Source: Gossypium raimondii (lineage: Eukaryota > Streptophyta > Magnoliopsida > Malvales > Malvaceae). From it: DNA of 64,000 bases. The notes under the pieces are model-generated. The model had not been told where the DNA came from and made no database searches. It saw nothing but the letters and a program-made list of their open reading frames with translations. The translations under genes were made by a program, and so were the position numbers. The stretch covers positions 3,410,001 to 3,474,000 of the forward strand of contig NC_068567.1 in NCBI RefSeq assembly GCF_025698545.1. The letters run 5' to 3'. This document shows positions 11,501 to 24,600 of this stretch, in pieces (within the stretch, counting starts at the first letter, position 1; each line of letters begins with the position of its first letter).

Positions 11501-14500
11501 TTGTTTATTAATGTTTTCTCTGTTCATTGTCTTGGCTTTTTTAATCTATTCATCCTTATTCTGCAGCATATTGAAGACTTGACTCAGGAAAAGTTTTCAC
11601 TGCAACGAGCTCTTGAGGCCTCACGTACATTAGCAGAATCTTTGGCTGCTGAAAATTCATCTTTGACTGATAGTTATAACCAACAGGTTTGTTTCCAAAT
11701 ATTAGATTAGCAGCATTAACGGCTGTCATGGTCATGATATGTTTTTTTATCAGTTCATCGTGCTTCTCCATTGCAGCACTTTCTGTCATTTCATTATCCT
11801 AATTTGTATTCTCAATCCTTCTTAAAAATCTCTTAATTATCTTACATTTACTTTTCTCCCCAGAGAACCGCTGTCAACCGGCTAAAATCTGACATGGAGA
11901 GCTTACAAGAAGAAATCAAGGCCCAACTGGTTAGTATTTACTATATTTAGGTACTGGTAGTCACTTCAAATTGTTAGAAATAATTGAATCTCATACAACT
12001 ACATACCACTTTATGTCATATGGTTAATGCAATGGTGTTTGTATGGCATGTGTCATGTGTGCACATATGCACATTGATTTAGACTTGTTTGTGCTTAGAT
12101 AAAGTTCTATCTAAAAATTGAGATACCTACTGCTGTCTATTGCATCTCTGGTGGTACCCATTAACCAAAAAATGCAGTACAAGGAACCCTCTTGAGGTTG
12201 TCCATGTCTATGCCCTTTGATCTACACTTGAAGGGGCCTTAAGTAGTGCTATCCCAAAGTTATTAAATATTGGGTTTGTTTCGGTTTTATATTCAGGTTG
12301 GGCCTCTCAACCTATTGCCTATTGGTTTTAGGTTAGATGCTTAATAACTTTTTATCTATAAAAATGATCCTTAAGGCTGGAGCTTGTCTATTTTTTCCTG
12401 GATTCAATCAATAAGTCTTTGTTTTGAATGGTTTTCTTTTGTTGCAAAGGATGGTGCACAGGATGAATTCAGTTTTATGCTGTATTTTAAAATGCTATGC
12501 TGTATGTATGCTGATCTGCATTTTATTCTCTTTTGTTCTTTGTCTGGTGATGTTCAAATTGTTAGGGAGTTCGTTACAAATACTTTTTAAAACGTCAACA
12601 ACATTCTATTTCAGCGTATACCTTTTTTTTATTCTTGCTATGTCTGGTGTTTGGTATTGCAGGCAGAGCTCGAGTCTTTTAAAATGGAATATGCAAATGC
12701 ACGACTGGAATGTAATGCAGCTGATGAACGTGCTAATATATTGGCTTCTGAAGTCATTGGTTTGGAAGAGAAGGTAACAAAGTTTTAATGGGTAAAGGTT
12801 TTCTTCCTTCTCCAATTTCATTCTATTCATTATAGAACATATATCACTCTTGATAATAATGCTGAAAGATCAGTAAGCTGCCATGTTCGTATATGCATGG
12901 TTGTAATATATACCACATGTGAAGGGTGTTTCTTGGACGTATAGTAGAGCTGCAAAGTTTTTAAGTGCCAGTTTAACTTAAGTGGCTCTCTAGTCCTTTT
13001 TTATAGTTGATTTGATCCTGTTATTTGCTTGTTTTATATGATGTTATTAGCATTTGGAGTTTCTTACTTTATTCCATTGAATATATTTCTGTATAAAGCT
13101 GTTGACACTGGAGTGAAATTACTTTTGTCTTCTGCTAGATTAAAATGTTTTTAATATCCTTTCTGTAGGCACTTCGATTAAGGTCAAATGAGCTAAAATT
13201 GGAGAGGCAATTGGAGAACTCACAGGCTGAAATTTCTTCTTTCAAGTATGCTTTTTTTAGGTCTAATTATGAAATTTGTCCCTTTATTTTACAGCATCTG
13301 AGAAGTTAGTCCCTCTAATTTGTCAGAATGGTCCTCATATTTTATGAACACTAAGAAATTAGTCCAATTGAGTAACACTGTTAAACCTTGTTGTTAAACT
13401 GAGCTGTTCAGCAACTTATGTGCTAGGAATTAGTAAAAACCAGCAGTAGCATATTTATGTGCAACAAATTAGCAAAAATCAGTAGTTCAAGTTCACATGT
13501 TTACCAACAACTGGGCTAACTTGTCAATTTTTGTAAAGTACAATGACCATATTTTGACAATTTAAAGTAGGGGGCTAACGTTTTAGTTTCATGAAATAGA
13601 GGGATAAAATTCATAATTAGATATCTTTTTATTTGTTGCTAAAGGACTTGTGATCAATTTCTTATTGCTTCTCTGTAGTTTCCTCAATCATAGATTCCTT
13701 CTTTGTTCCTAAGTTATTTTCTAGATTGTAATGCTCATATTGAAGATTGTTATTGTTGCCATTTTGAACCGGTGCTTAGATTGTCTGCGATATAGTTATC
13801 CATTTAAAGTTTACTATTAAGTGGTCATGACATATTTATGCAAAAAGAAATACAAGAAACAAAAAGACAAGAATTCTGCATGTAATTAAGTGTTGAACTG
13901 ATGCATTAAAATCATTAAAGATAACAGATTGCAATTTTGTGTAATAAGTCACTTTTATTTGCACTCATTTTTCCACAAAGCATGCTTTTGTTAGTTACAA
14001 TAAGAAACCCCTATACCATGCCTTTTTGGTGGATTTAGTTCCTCTACTATAAATTGGTCATTTCTAGTTCTCTGTTTTATTAAATGTGTATTGTCAGTCC
14101 CAAGGCAAACTTTTTTTTGTTGTTAATTGTATCAAATAATTTGACATGATTTATTTATTTGTTTTTTATATGTAATGACAGGAAATATATACCTTGGCAT
14201 TTTTTATTAAATTGGACAATTTTTGCACTTTTAAGAAAAGAAAGGGAGAAAATGTATAATATTTGTCCAGTTGCACAAAAAATGTCAAAGGTGTATATGT
14301 CACATCACCACATACTTCAAAAAATAAGCTGCGTCAAATTATTTGATGGAATTCACGGAAAATTAATTGGCCTCAAGAATCAAGATTGAAAATACACATT
14401 TTGAAAAGTAGAGGGATAAACATAATCAAATTAGAGGGACTAAATCAACAAAAAATGCATAGTATAGGGACCCTTCATACAAAATTTACCTTTTCCTTTT

Positions 14501-16856
14501 GTTTTCATTAATTAGTAATTTCTCAGTTTTAGAAGTTTTACTCAAGGAACTTCTTTGGTATTGGTTTTCTCATTTGCCATAATATTATCATGGATTAGAC
14601 TTTTGTTTGAATATACTTTCATGTTGGGTTCTCTGATACTTGAGGGCATCTTATTCATTGTGAATATTGCAGAAAGAAAATGTCAAGCCTAGAGAAAGAC
14701 CGTCAGGATTTGCTGTCAACTATTGAAGCTCTTCAAGAAGGTAAGTATGCTGATCTCATGAGTGTGTGTTATTATAGTATTAACTAAAAGTAAGTTTTTA
14801 TATATTTTTTCCTATAATAGCCATATGCTTGCTATATATTTTTCTTATTCATTTAATGCAGAGAAGAAGGTACTCCAGTCTAAAGTACGAGACTCTTTCC
14901 TCAGCGGAAAGTCTGTTGATGCTATCAAGAATCCTGCTAGTAAGAAGGATATGTCGACTTCAACCGAAGATCTTGGTAATTGTTTTTTTTTTTTTGTCCT
15001 TTAAAGGTTTCTACATGAATAAACTGCCATATCTTATTTTACTGAATCGAAATCCAGTTGCATATGGCTAGAAACTGCTAAGCATATTCCCAATTTCAAA
15101 ACATACTATTGGTCTGTGACAAAGGGTCGCATGAATTTTTTGCAAGGTCAATTTTCACTTAATATTGGCCTACCCTCACTAGTTGAGTATACGGATTGAA
15201 ATCATAGTGAGATTTAGAGACAATTTCTTCTTGAAGGCCTATAATGTATCATCTCTAATTTGAGGGTTTGGTTTTGGTCTGTCTTGAAGGTGTCTTGCAT
15301 GAGATTAGGTATATTATTATTATTTATGTATTGCAAGCGTTGGTCTTGTGAAAGATTTGGAGGAGGTAGTTATCAGGATAAAGGATAAGTTACTTCAACT
15401 CTTTGATGTAATGTATCCGTATCACAGATGCTTCATAGTATGCATTGATATAAGCAGATCAATACTATATACAAATATGAGAACTTAATAAAAAATGGAA
15501 GTTTTTGAATCAGACCAATATCGACATATCCATATTTGAATTTGAGTTTGAGTTACTTAAAAGGAAAATTAAATATATATACTTGTTGCACTGCATCAAG
15601 CTTCCTGTACTTCAAGGCAAATCTGAGAAGTCTGATAGCGATTGTAGTAGTTATAGTGCCTTTTTAAGGTTGCTTTGATTTTCTATGGCCCTTTGGTTTA
15701 ATGTTGATTTTGTTTATTGAATTTTTGCAGCAACCACGGAAACTACTTCTGATGACAAGGAACTGAATAACACTAATGACGCCTCTAGTTTGAGTTTGCT
15801 GCCTGAGGATGGAGGATTTGAAGTTTCTTCTGTTCACATTCCTCCTGATCAAATAAGAATGGTTCAGAACATTAATTCTTTAATTTCTGAGGTAGGTTCT
15901 TTACGTGATTCAGATTTTCTTGTGGCTTTTATATGTTTTACTTGTTTGACCAACAAGAAATTAAATTGTTGATATTGGTGCCTACTATACTGTCACGATC
16001 ATCGTACAACCTTTTTCTTGTTGCAGTTAAGATTGGAGAAAGAAGAACTGACACAAGCTTTGTCATCCGAGTTATCTCAAAGTTCAAAGCTGAAGGTATT
16101 GTACCACATGTATAGTTGTAATTCTCATGTATTTGTAATAGTTTCATTCTGTTCTTGTTGCCAGGGATTGCATTAGAATTTAAAGAAAATTTCTAAAAAG
16201 ATTGAAAAACTTGAGGTGCAATTCAGGGCCATTAAAGGCTTGGTTTTTTGTAAATATTATTATACTTCACTAGTTTTCTTGGTGAACTGTATTTCTTTTT
16301 CCTTCTATTCGGTCTTTTGTACTTACAAAGTTATGAGCAATTTCTCATCCAAACTTTTTCAAGGGCTCATCAAATGTTTTGATTGTTTCTCCTTTGACCT
16401 TATCATAAATGTTAGATCTATGAATGATTATTCTCATCATTGTTATTATCGAATGAAGGAGGTGAATGAGGAGTTGTCTAGGAAACTTGAAGTTCAAACT
16501 CAAAGATTGGAGCTTCTGACAGCTCAAAGTCTGGCAAGTGAGTATATCCCGGCTAGACAACCTGAGCCTCGAAAAATTGATGATAATACTCCGTATGCAG
16601 ATGAGGGTGATGAGGTACCTCCGCTCTCTATCTCTCCCTATATATATGATCTTATTATAACATAACTGATTGTAGTAGCATGTTTTACTCAACCATTCCC
16701 AAAAATTGAACAGAAATATCTAGGGGTTTCTAACATTTAAATCCTAAAAATATTCTAATTTCCTCCTAGGTGGTGGAAAGGGTTTTAGGATGGATAATGA
16801 AGCTCTTTCCTGGGGGGCCATCAAGACAGAGAACCAACAAGCGGCTTTCATACTGA
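8568..16856 (+). CDS. BLI: BLISTER-like Polycomb-associated coiled-coil protein (13 exons, 755 aa)
   Basis: Exons: 8568-8633, 9576-10131, 10271-10887, 11567-11686, 11864-11929, 12663-12773, 13169-13245, 14673-14740, 14862-14975, 15731-15891, 16027-16095, 16459-16614, 16770-16856. All borders are GT-AG and the phases join without a break. The N-terminus (MASAQALP...RKQEHLEAGKRR, then LEEFRKKKAAEKAKK) and the C-terminus (PYADEGDEVVERVLGW then LFPGGPS) match Arabidopsis BLISTER/KOS1. Residues ~40-410 are Ser-rich and low in predicted order; ~414-700 form SMC-like coiled coils (HIEDLTQEKFSLQRAL...). In Arabidopsis BLI binds the PRC2 subunit CURLY LEAF and affects development, cold and ER-stress responses (714 aa there, from memory). 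Start chosen because the first exon alone encodes the conserved N-terminal block. The 16459 acceptor is the least certain border. Confidence 0.93.
13262..13621. mobile_element. MITE in BLISTER intron 7 (first)
   Basis: The left end TCTAATTATGAAATTTGTCC and the right end (13592-13621) are inverted copies. The 360-bp interior has no open frame. It lies wholly inside the intron between exons 7 and 8 and does not touch the splice sites, though its left end is only 16 bp from the donor. Confidence 0.7.
14006..14473. mobile_element. MITE in BLISTER intron 7 (second)
   Basis: The left end (AACCCCTATACCATGC then GGATTTAGTTCCTCTA) recurs inverted at 14430-14473. It is about 470 bp, AT-rich and non-coding. 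Its core phrase GATTTAGT(T/C)CCTCTA is of the type seen in other plant MITEs. A target duplication was not resolved. Confidence 0.65.
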
Positions 16857-17962
16857 ATCCGTATAATCTTGGCAAGACAGGTCCAAACTTTCATATACCT
16901 TTTTCCGGTTTACCTTCTCTCGTTTTGGTGATTGTGAGGGGGTTTGTGATATTTAATAATTTCGAGTCAGTTATACAACCCATTCTTTTTACTAGAAAGG
17001 AAGATGAGTTTATCTTAATCGTGTTACCATTGATTGGTGAACTCTAATTGTCAATTGTTTGATAGATGAAGGGTATAAAGAAGTCCCTTGTCGCAGGGTT
17101 ATATGGTTTTCAGTTTCAGGATCAAATTTTGCACGGGGCCGAAACGAACTAAGAGGACATACGGTATAGGAAAAGAGGCCCCTAAGTTTATAGAGTGTGG
17201 ATTCGTTGGATTTGTAATGAACAAGTTTTGGGTTCTTGAGCACTAAGAATTTAAAACGGTTGATTCTGTTGCTGTCTGTTTGACTGTGCTTATGCCTATT
17301 AACCGTTGATACATCCTTAGTGGTCTCTAAAAAGATGGCCGTTGATGCAATTTCTAATCTCTCTTGTATACTTTTCAGACTTAATTAAAACTTCATGCCA
17401 AAATTTGATTTGATGTTGCTGTTCTTTTTTAAAAAAATATTTAGCTGATTATTCTTACTATTTTAAATTAAAAATATTTAGGATGCTTACAATGTAATGT
17501 TTTTTTTTTTTTTTTGTTTAAACTGGGATATAGTTTAATTATTTTTTAAAGGAGGATATCAAACAGGTTTCATATTCGTGTTTCGATATTAGTTTTCTTT
17601 ACCCATATACTCTTGCAAAAGTACAAAATTTCTGCTTGTTGCCAATATTGCTTTTATTTTCTTCTGTTATTTACCAAATTCAATTAGGGATAGCAATAGA
17701 AAATCGACGGTACAAACTTCTGGATATTTTATCTGCTTTTTTGCTAATTTGGATTTTGTAAAATCAGATTATTGCAAATAATGTATTTGGATACTTTAAT
17801 CTGCTGATTATTGCATATAATTTATTTGGGTTTTTAGAACTTGAGCTTAAGCATGGTCTAGCTTGATTACATGAACCCATTAACTCCTGGTTCATTTTTT
17901 AAATAAATAAACATTAGTTCAGTATCATTAATCAAACAACCAAATATGCCTCCTCCTTTCTT

Positions 17963-17993
<31 letters not shown>

Positions 17994-18632
17994 TTAAAAT
18001 CTGGGTCTTCGAATTAATTCATCAAACCTGCTTACGTAATATTCATTTAATTTTGAGTGTTTTTTTTTTCGTTTCACCATGTAAACATTAACACCAAGAT
18101 AATATGTCAAAATCCTAATCATTAATATAAGTACTAATCGTGTTAATCATGAACTATCATGCTTATTATGTTGTTAAACCTGGTCGTGTACCAGCTCTAC
18201 TGGACAGTGGCGACATAAATGAAATATGTAATCTGGTAATATTTCATTATTTGGAAACAATTAAAAATTTAAAAGGGGAGGGGGGAAAAAAGAAAGAAAA
18301 TATTTTAAGTCAACCATTATATAAAAGGGAAAAAGAAAAAGTCTGACGATATATAAAAGAGAAGAGAAACAACTTAGTCTAGTTCTATGAAAATTGATCA
18401 CTGTACAATAAATATAATTAGAAAGGGGAAAAACCTGAAGGATGCCATTCATTGCGGTCTGCTATAACTTTCTGATAATTGTTGTAAAAAATGTCTTATC
18501 AGCTTTGGCTGCTTCCTTCTTCAAGTTTCCTCGAGCTTGCAACTGTTTGGTAATTTGATCTCACAGTCTGAAGAAAGCAATAGAAGCCAGTTTCAACATT
18601 TAGCAGAGTGACATAATGGTTGAATAATTGAA
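16857..18632. other. Intergenic region between two tail-to-tail genes
   Basis: Holds the 3' UTR of the BLISTER-like gene (plus strand) and that of the lipase gene (minus strand). No further gene is supported. Poly-T runs occur at 17500-17515 and a CT microsatellite at 17965-17985. Confidence 0.5.
17953..17995. repeat. (CT)n microsatellite followed by poly-T
   Basis: About 11 CT dinucleotides run into a T tract in the intergenic spacer. Confidence 0.9.
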
Positions 18633-21600
18633 TCAGGTGAAGCACAAATAGCCTCTTGCTTTTGATCGAACAGCCTTAGTCAAAAGTCCTGGGAGGAAGA
18701 CAAAAAGAAAATTAAATGAAAATGAAGAATTGTAGTACCTCTAGCAGTGAGATGTAGTAGAAATCCTCCATGTGTTGCATAAGTGCACTCCCGTCGCGTA
18801 TTGCACGAAATATGTTGATTTCAGTTTGTAATATCTGTTCAATCAGTTCCATTTCTCCTTTCATCTGTCCACACCCAATTGATAATTTATGTAAAATATA
18901 ACTCAGAGATGGGAAATATTAAACAAAAAGATCCCATGACATCTTAATTTGCAATATAGATAATGATGCAAGCTTGAAACAGTGAGTTGCATTAAAAGTC
19001 TTGATGTTCCAGGATTGATATATACAAAGTAATCACTTTGACAAACAAACAAACAAATAAAGCCTTCTGTGCTAGGTTTAGTGTTACTATGAATCATGTT
19101 ATGCAATTGTGCTTTATTTAGCATCACAACTAGGGTAAGATCGGTAAAACGAAAGGTCCTTCAATAGTTTCATTCTTTAGTGTTTTACAATTTCAGCAAT
19201 CTATGTCCACGATCAAGTTTTTAAACCAAAAACAATCTAATTAACTGCTATAATGAAATCGATTTCTGGTTGGATTACATGATTTTGATTTTTTTAGGAC
19301 AACACATGGTTTTGATGCTTACATCTAGCAGGCTAGTATCAAATTACCAAGAAAATGAATACTCCCTAGTCCCTAGACTAGGCCTTGAAACATATGCAAA
19401 TGAAATTACACTACGATAACTGACATAATTAGTGTGTGATGATACGTGGAAATATCGAGATTTCTTTTCTTGGTATATAACCACATGTATACTCATTCAT
19501 TTTACGGTCTGAGGCTAATCCTAGGGGCTAAGGATAGTATTTAGGATTTTACTAAGTTGGAAAAAAGTAAGAAAAAAAGAAAAGAAAAGATTAGACAACA
19601 AGAAACATACAAATTCAGTGACAAGAACATCTGGTGTGTACTCCCCGATAACATCACCCTGATAACCATCTTTCCAAAGCTCCATATTTTCCTGAAAAAA
19701 CGTATGTTAAAATTATAACCAGATGCATGCATAAACTATCATGAGCAATGATCAATTATTCGCGTTAAAAGGGTAATAAACAAAGCATTCCATATAAAGA
19801 ATTTGTGGAGATGAAAAAAAAATAATACAAGGAATAATAAATGAAAATGATTATAGCGCAAGTCAACGAATAGAAAATGAAAAACTAGTAAACGGAATTT
19901 GGTTTGGTCAAGCTACTTATAAAAACAAAAAGGAATCAAACTATGAAGATGAAATATAACAGCCAACAAAGATTACATTTTCTCAACCAACATATTAAGT
20001 AGTTCAATTCAGCGAATTTAAGAATTTTAAACGGGTGACAAGATATGGATGTCTACTTCAAACCATATTCAAATATTATTGGAAAAACAGATTTTCTGCT
20101 TGGTCGATTGTTATTTTCAAAATAAATCAGCAACAACAGCAAAGCAAGAGAGAAGGCAAGGCAAATCAAGCAGTCAAAGCCCAAAAGTGAAATTTCTCAT
20201 GAAAGCTGCTAGAATACCAAGTCTAATCAACAAATGTAAGTAATTCTCGTCAAAATTAAAAGTCTAATCACAACTTCAGCTCTCATGTCATTTATCCTGT
20301 CCATATAATTTATAAACAGTAACCAACACTTGCATATAATGACTGCGCCACAAGGGGGTTCAAATTATAAAAAAATAAAAACTCACCAAAGCATCTTTTA
20401 GTTCCCCAGCAGCAAGATAAACAGGCTGAGCCACATGACAATAACCCATCAAACGAGGGACTGTAGGTATAATGTCTCTGTGGTTAACAATTCTCCAGCT
20501 ATCTTTAACTTTCTGCAAAGGTATGTATTCAATTGCATAAACCTTAACCAATGATGTGTCGAACTTCTAGATAAAATATATATGTAAACAACATGATCAA
20601 TTGAGCAGACTGATATTAGAAATTTCAATATGTGCATTTTCCCATGCATCAGGAAGCAAGAATTTCAATTCAAGCACCAAACGGACAGAGTGCCAAAATT
20701 TTCAAGAGGCTATCATTTGGAAAGAAATGATTAAAACAACTCTTTGGGAAAAATGTTTAATAAATGAAAAAAAAGGATAAGATAATATGGCTTGACAGAA
20801 TAACTTTTCCAACTTCAATAAATGTCGAGGAGAAATGGTCATAAGTAAAAGGAAACTGGAGAAAAATATTCTATTACCTCATTATATACTTCTGCAAATC
20901 TTCTGTTACCAACTCTAGGAGAACCAAAGTTATACATAGTCACTGAAATTGCCCCACATCTGATAAACACAAATGAGGTCAGAAGTTCAATACACTATTC
21001 CTTTCCCAATATAAAGAAAGCATTAGTTCTTTAGACTACAAAGAGGAGATAATTTCCAAAAGCTTGCAATTATGAAAAGAAAATGAAAATTCAGCTTTCT
21101 ACAGTCTTTGATTGACACATTCATGAAAACTGAAAAGCCTGAATAATAGCAACAGAGATTAATTAGCGAGTTTTGGCATTTACTGCATGCGAGTCCTCTG
21201 GTTTACCAATTTTTCAAGTACTGAAGTAGTTGAGGCTTGAAAAGGAAACTAACCTCCCATTTACACATACATTTAGTTTCATTTTTCTTCTTAATAGATG
21301 AAAATTTAGTTTCTCTCTACAAACAATTTCTCCGCTATTCTTTGTACATTTTGAATCGCATGAGTACATTGAGAACAAATAAAGAATGTCATTCTTAAGT
21401 GAAACGGGAGAGAAACTTACTTTGCTAATTTACTTGATGAAAGTTCAAGAGCAAGAAGAGTAGCTAGTGCACCACCCAAACTATGACCGGTCACATAAAC
21501 TTGCCATCTGTGCTGTGGCTCCAAAAGTTCATCTCTGTCGCACAAACATGTACAGAGAACTACCGTGAATAAAATAACCAATCTGTATTTTATAATTTCA

Positions 21601-24600
21601 AATATGCAGTGTGAAAGCCTTCTGCTTAACATCAATAACATTAACCTTCTACTTCCATGGAATCAAATACTGAAATATGTCTATTATCCTATATTAAGGC
21701 TTATCAAGAGCTTACAGAGAGATGTGTCAGAGATCCAATATCATCTCGATGGCTAACTTATAGTAATAATAATAGCTACAAAGCAAGTCAAGAAACTTTT
21801 GAAAGGCACTAATCAAGATTTCCACATAAAGAAAAGCAAAACAACACCTATAGAGATTTATGGATACATGCAAAACTTTTTGTACTAAATATCAACATGT
21901 TAGATTTACGCCTCAATTGGAACGTTAGAAAAGAAACTAAGAAAAAAGTTGACAACAGTAATGCTTACATATATCCGATTGATGCCTTGATGAGGGAGAT
22001 AATCCTTATCCTAACAGAATCATATGCACTTAAAAATCCACTATGAACCTGCAAAAATTTCGTCAGCATCCACTATTTATTCAGGCAATTAAGTTAACAA
22101 CAGTTATCAACAATACATGCATCTCATGTATGTTGTCTTTGAATGAAAAAACAAAGTCTGAAAATATTATCATACTTGGACTTCTTGCTTGAAGTCTCCA
22201 CCAATCCTTTCAGGGTTTAGCCTACACAGGGAGGATAAAAGTTAGTATCAGAAGAAAACATTGTATGATGTGCCTCTCTAAATTAGATTTCATTGTGAAT
22301 GATGTTTCCCCAAGGAAAAATAGAAACTGGAACTGTTTATCTACAAAACTTGTAAGAATAAAAGTTATTGACCTCAATACGAATCAAAAGAATAGTACTT
22401 GGAAATGAACTATAACGAAACATTGCCTGGATTTCAACATTACTGAGTAACATTGCAGATTTAATGAGGTCAGATATTTAAAAGACAAAGTACATTCAAC
22501 ATTGTGCTATTCCCCCTCCCTCCTCCCTAAATGTGATCAAGAGAAAAGAGAAGGGTAAGTCAAATTACATTATGAATAGGTAGATTGACTCAATTAGTAA
22601 GAAAACATGTTTATTACAACAGAGATAACTTTCAGGAAGAGAACTAGAAAGGAATAGAGGATAGATATTTGAAATTACCCAGCAGGAACAAGCATTAAAT
22701 CCGTCCGTAAGTCCTTCCATCTTGCCTAGATGGTCAATAAATAATTAATTGAAGCAAAAGCTAAAAAATTCAACTCAGTTTGAGAATAGATAGATGGGAC
22801 TCACTTGTTCAGTCCCCCTAAAAGCAACAACTAATCGCCTCCTTGCTGAGTCACGCCAAATTGCAGCCTGCAGGTATCTTCAACTTAGTGCTAAAGTTCA
22901 AAATTTCTATGAAATCAAATAGTGAATTGCTGCGAAAGATACAGGTTCAAAAATATGAAATTACAGTGAAAACTGAGCTTATTTCCGACGAGATAAAAGG
23001 TTCACCTGGGTATCTGTGGTTTCATTATCCAGAAAACAGAGTTTCTCAAATTCTGATTTGATAAAACTTGGATGGCCCAGGGAACTGGCAAGCATTGCCC
23101 AGGCTTCCATAGCACTTTCAGCAGTTGAAAAGAGTTCTTTCATTTCTTCAGTCTTCTTCTCATTTAATACTGAACCATCCAGTGTTCTAGGGAGCTTCTC
23201 ACCACCACTGTACCTAGAGACACTGGTTTCCACATTAGTAGAGAAGTCTTCTTTATTTTCATTCTCCTGTCCTTCCTTCTTGGACTGAGAAACTGCAGCA
23301 GTCAACACCATTAATGCTCCTAAAATGGAATCTGTCTGTCTTAGTAAATCCTGCGTTGCCTTCTTTATGTCTGGAAGAGAAGATTGTATAGTGTTAATGG
23401 TAAGTGGTCCAATCGCTTTATCGTTCTTATTTTCCGGATCTTCACGAGTTGCAGACCCAGATTCAGGTACATTATCACCTTGAGTATCTTGATAATCTGG
23501 AGTTGCAAGCCCAGATTCAATATATTTTGCTTCTGCAATTTCTTGGGACTGCAGGCCAATTTTGTTTAACAAGTCAAATCCATCCCACTTTAATTTCTCT
23601 GGAATAGGAACTCCAAGTTTCTGAACAACATTTTGATTGATAACATCTGCAACGTTCTTCCAGAAGTAATTATCAAACTGCATATTACCAATTTGTGCTA
23701 CTGGTTTAGCGTTCTGCCCATTAGCCATGCCAGAATTATCCAATTGGAACTCCTCTGAATTATTCTCACTGTTGTTACTAGTGTCACTAAAAGTGGCTTC
23801 TGGACTACTTTCCACATGTGAGAAAGACATCTCTGACACAGAAGAATCATTGGAATTCCTGACACCTTCAACCCCAATCTTATTACCATTTAACAAACGC
23901 TCCTTCAAAAAATTTGCATCATTGAAAGACTTTAACTGTCCGAAGGCATATTCCACAAACTGCCGTGCAGACACAGACTCACTACCAACAAACATTTTTA
24001 GAGCAGAGTCAAATCCATTTCTCCGAAGAAATTCTGAAACAAAGGGGAGTTTCCACCAAATTTTTTCTTCCTCAATCTCTTCAAAACTCTTATACTTAAC
24101 CTGTATCCATACCAGACACAAGTACAAGCAATACATAACATAAGTTCTACTTGCATGTGCAAAATTAGGTGGTTCTATGATTCAATCTACCTGACAATAT
24201 GTGATCAAAAATACATAAAGTTTTCCATTAGAAACACAAGAATGGTGGCAGCTGAACACCAAGGGAATCCATATTACAGTAAAGAAGTTTTGTAAAACTT
24301 AAGCATCATAGTTTATTTTTCTTGGAGGAGCCACAACTCATTACCTTCTCTATCAAAAAACTTTCTAATTGCTAAACTTGCTCACAGAAACATTGATAAT
24401 TAAAAGTTCTTAAAAGAGGCAAGTAAAATAGATACCCATCTTACTTATTTTAAGTACTCCAAACAGATATTCAGTTTAAAACTTTTTTTTCCCACTTTCT
24501 ATATGCATGTCTATTATCCCGCCAAGTTCAAGCATCTCCATGCATAATTTGATTCTAGTAGTTGACCACATAGGCATAAGCAAAATTATGAGCTTGTATG

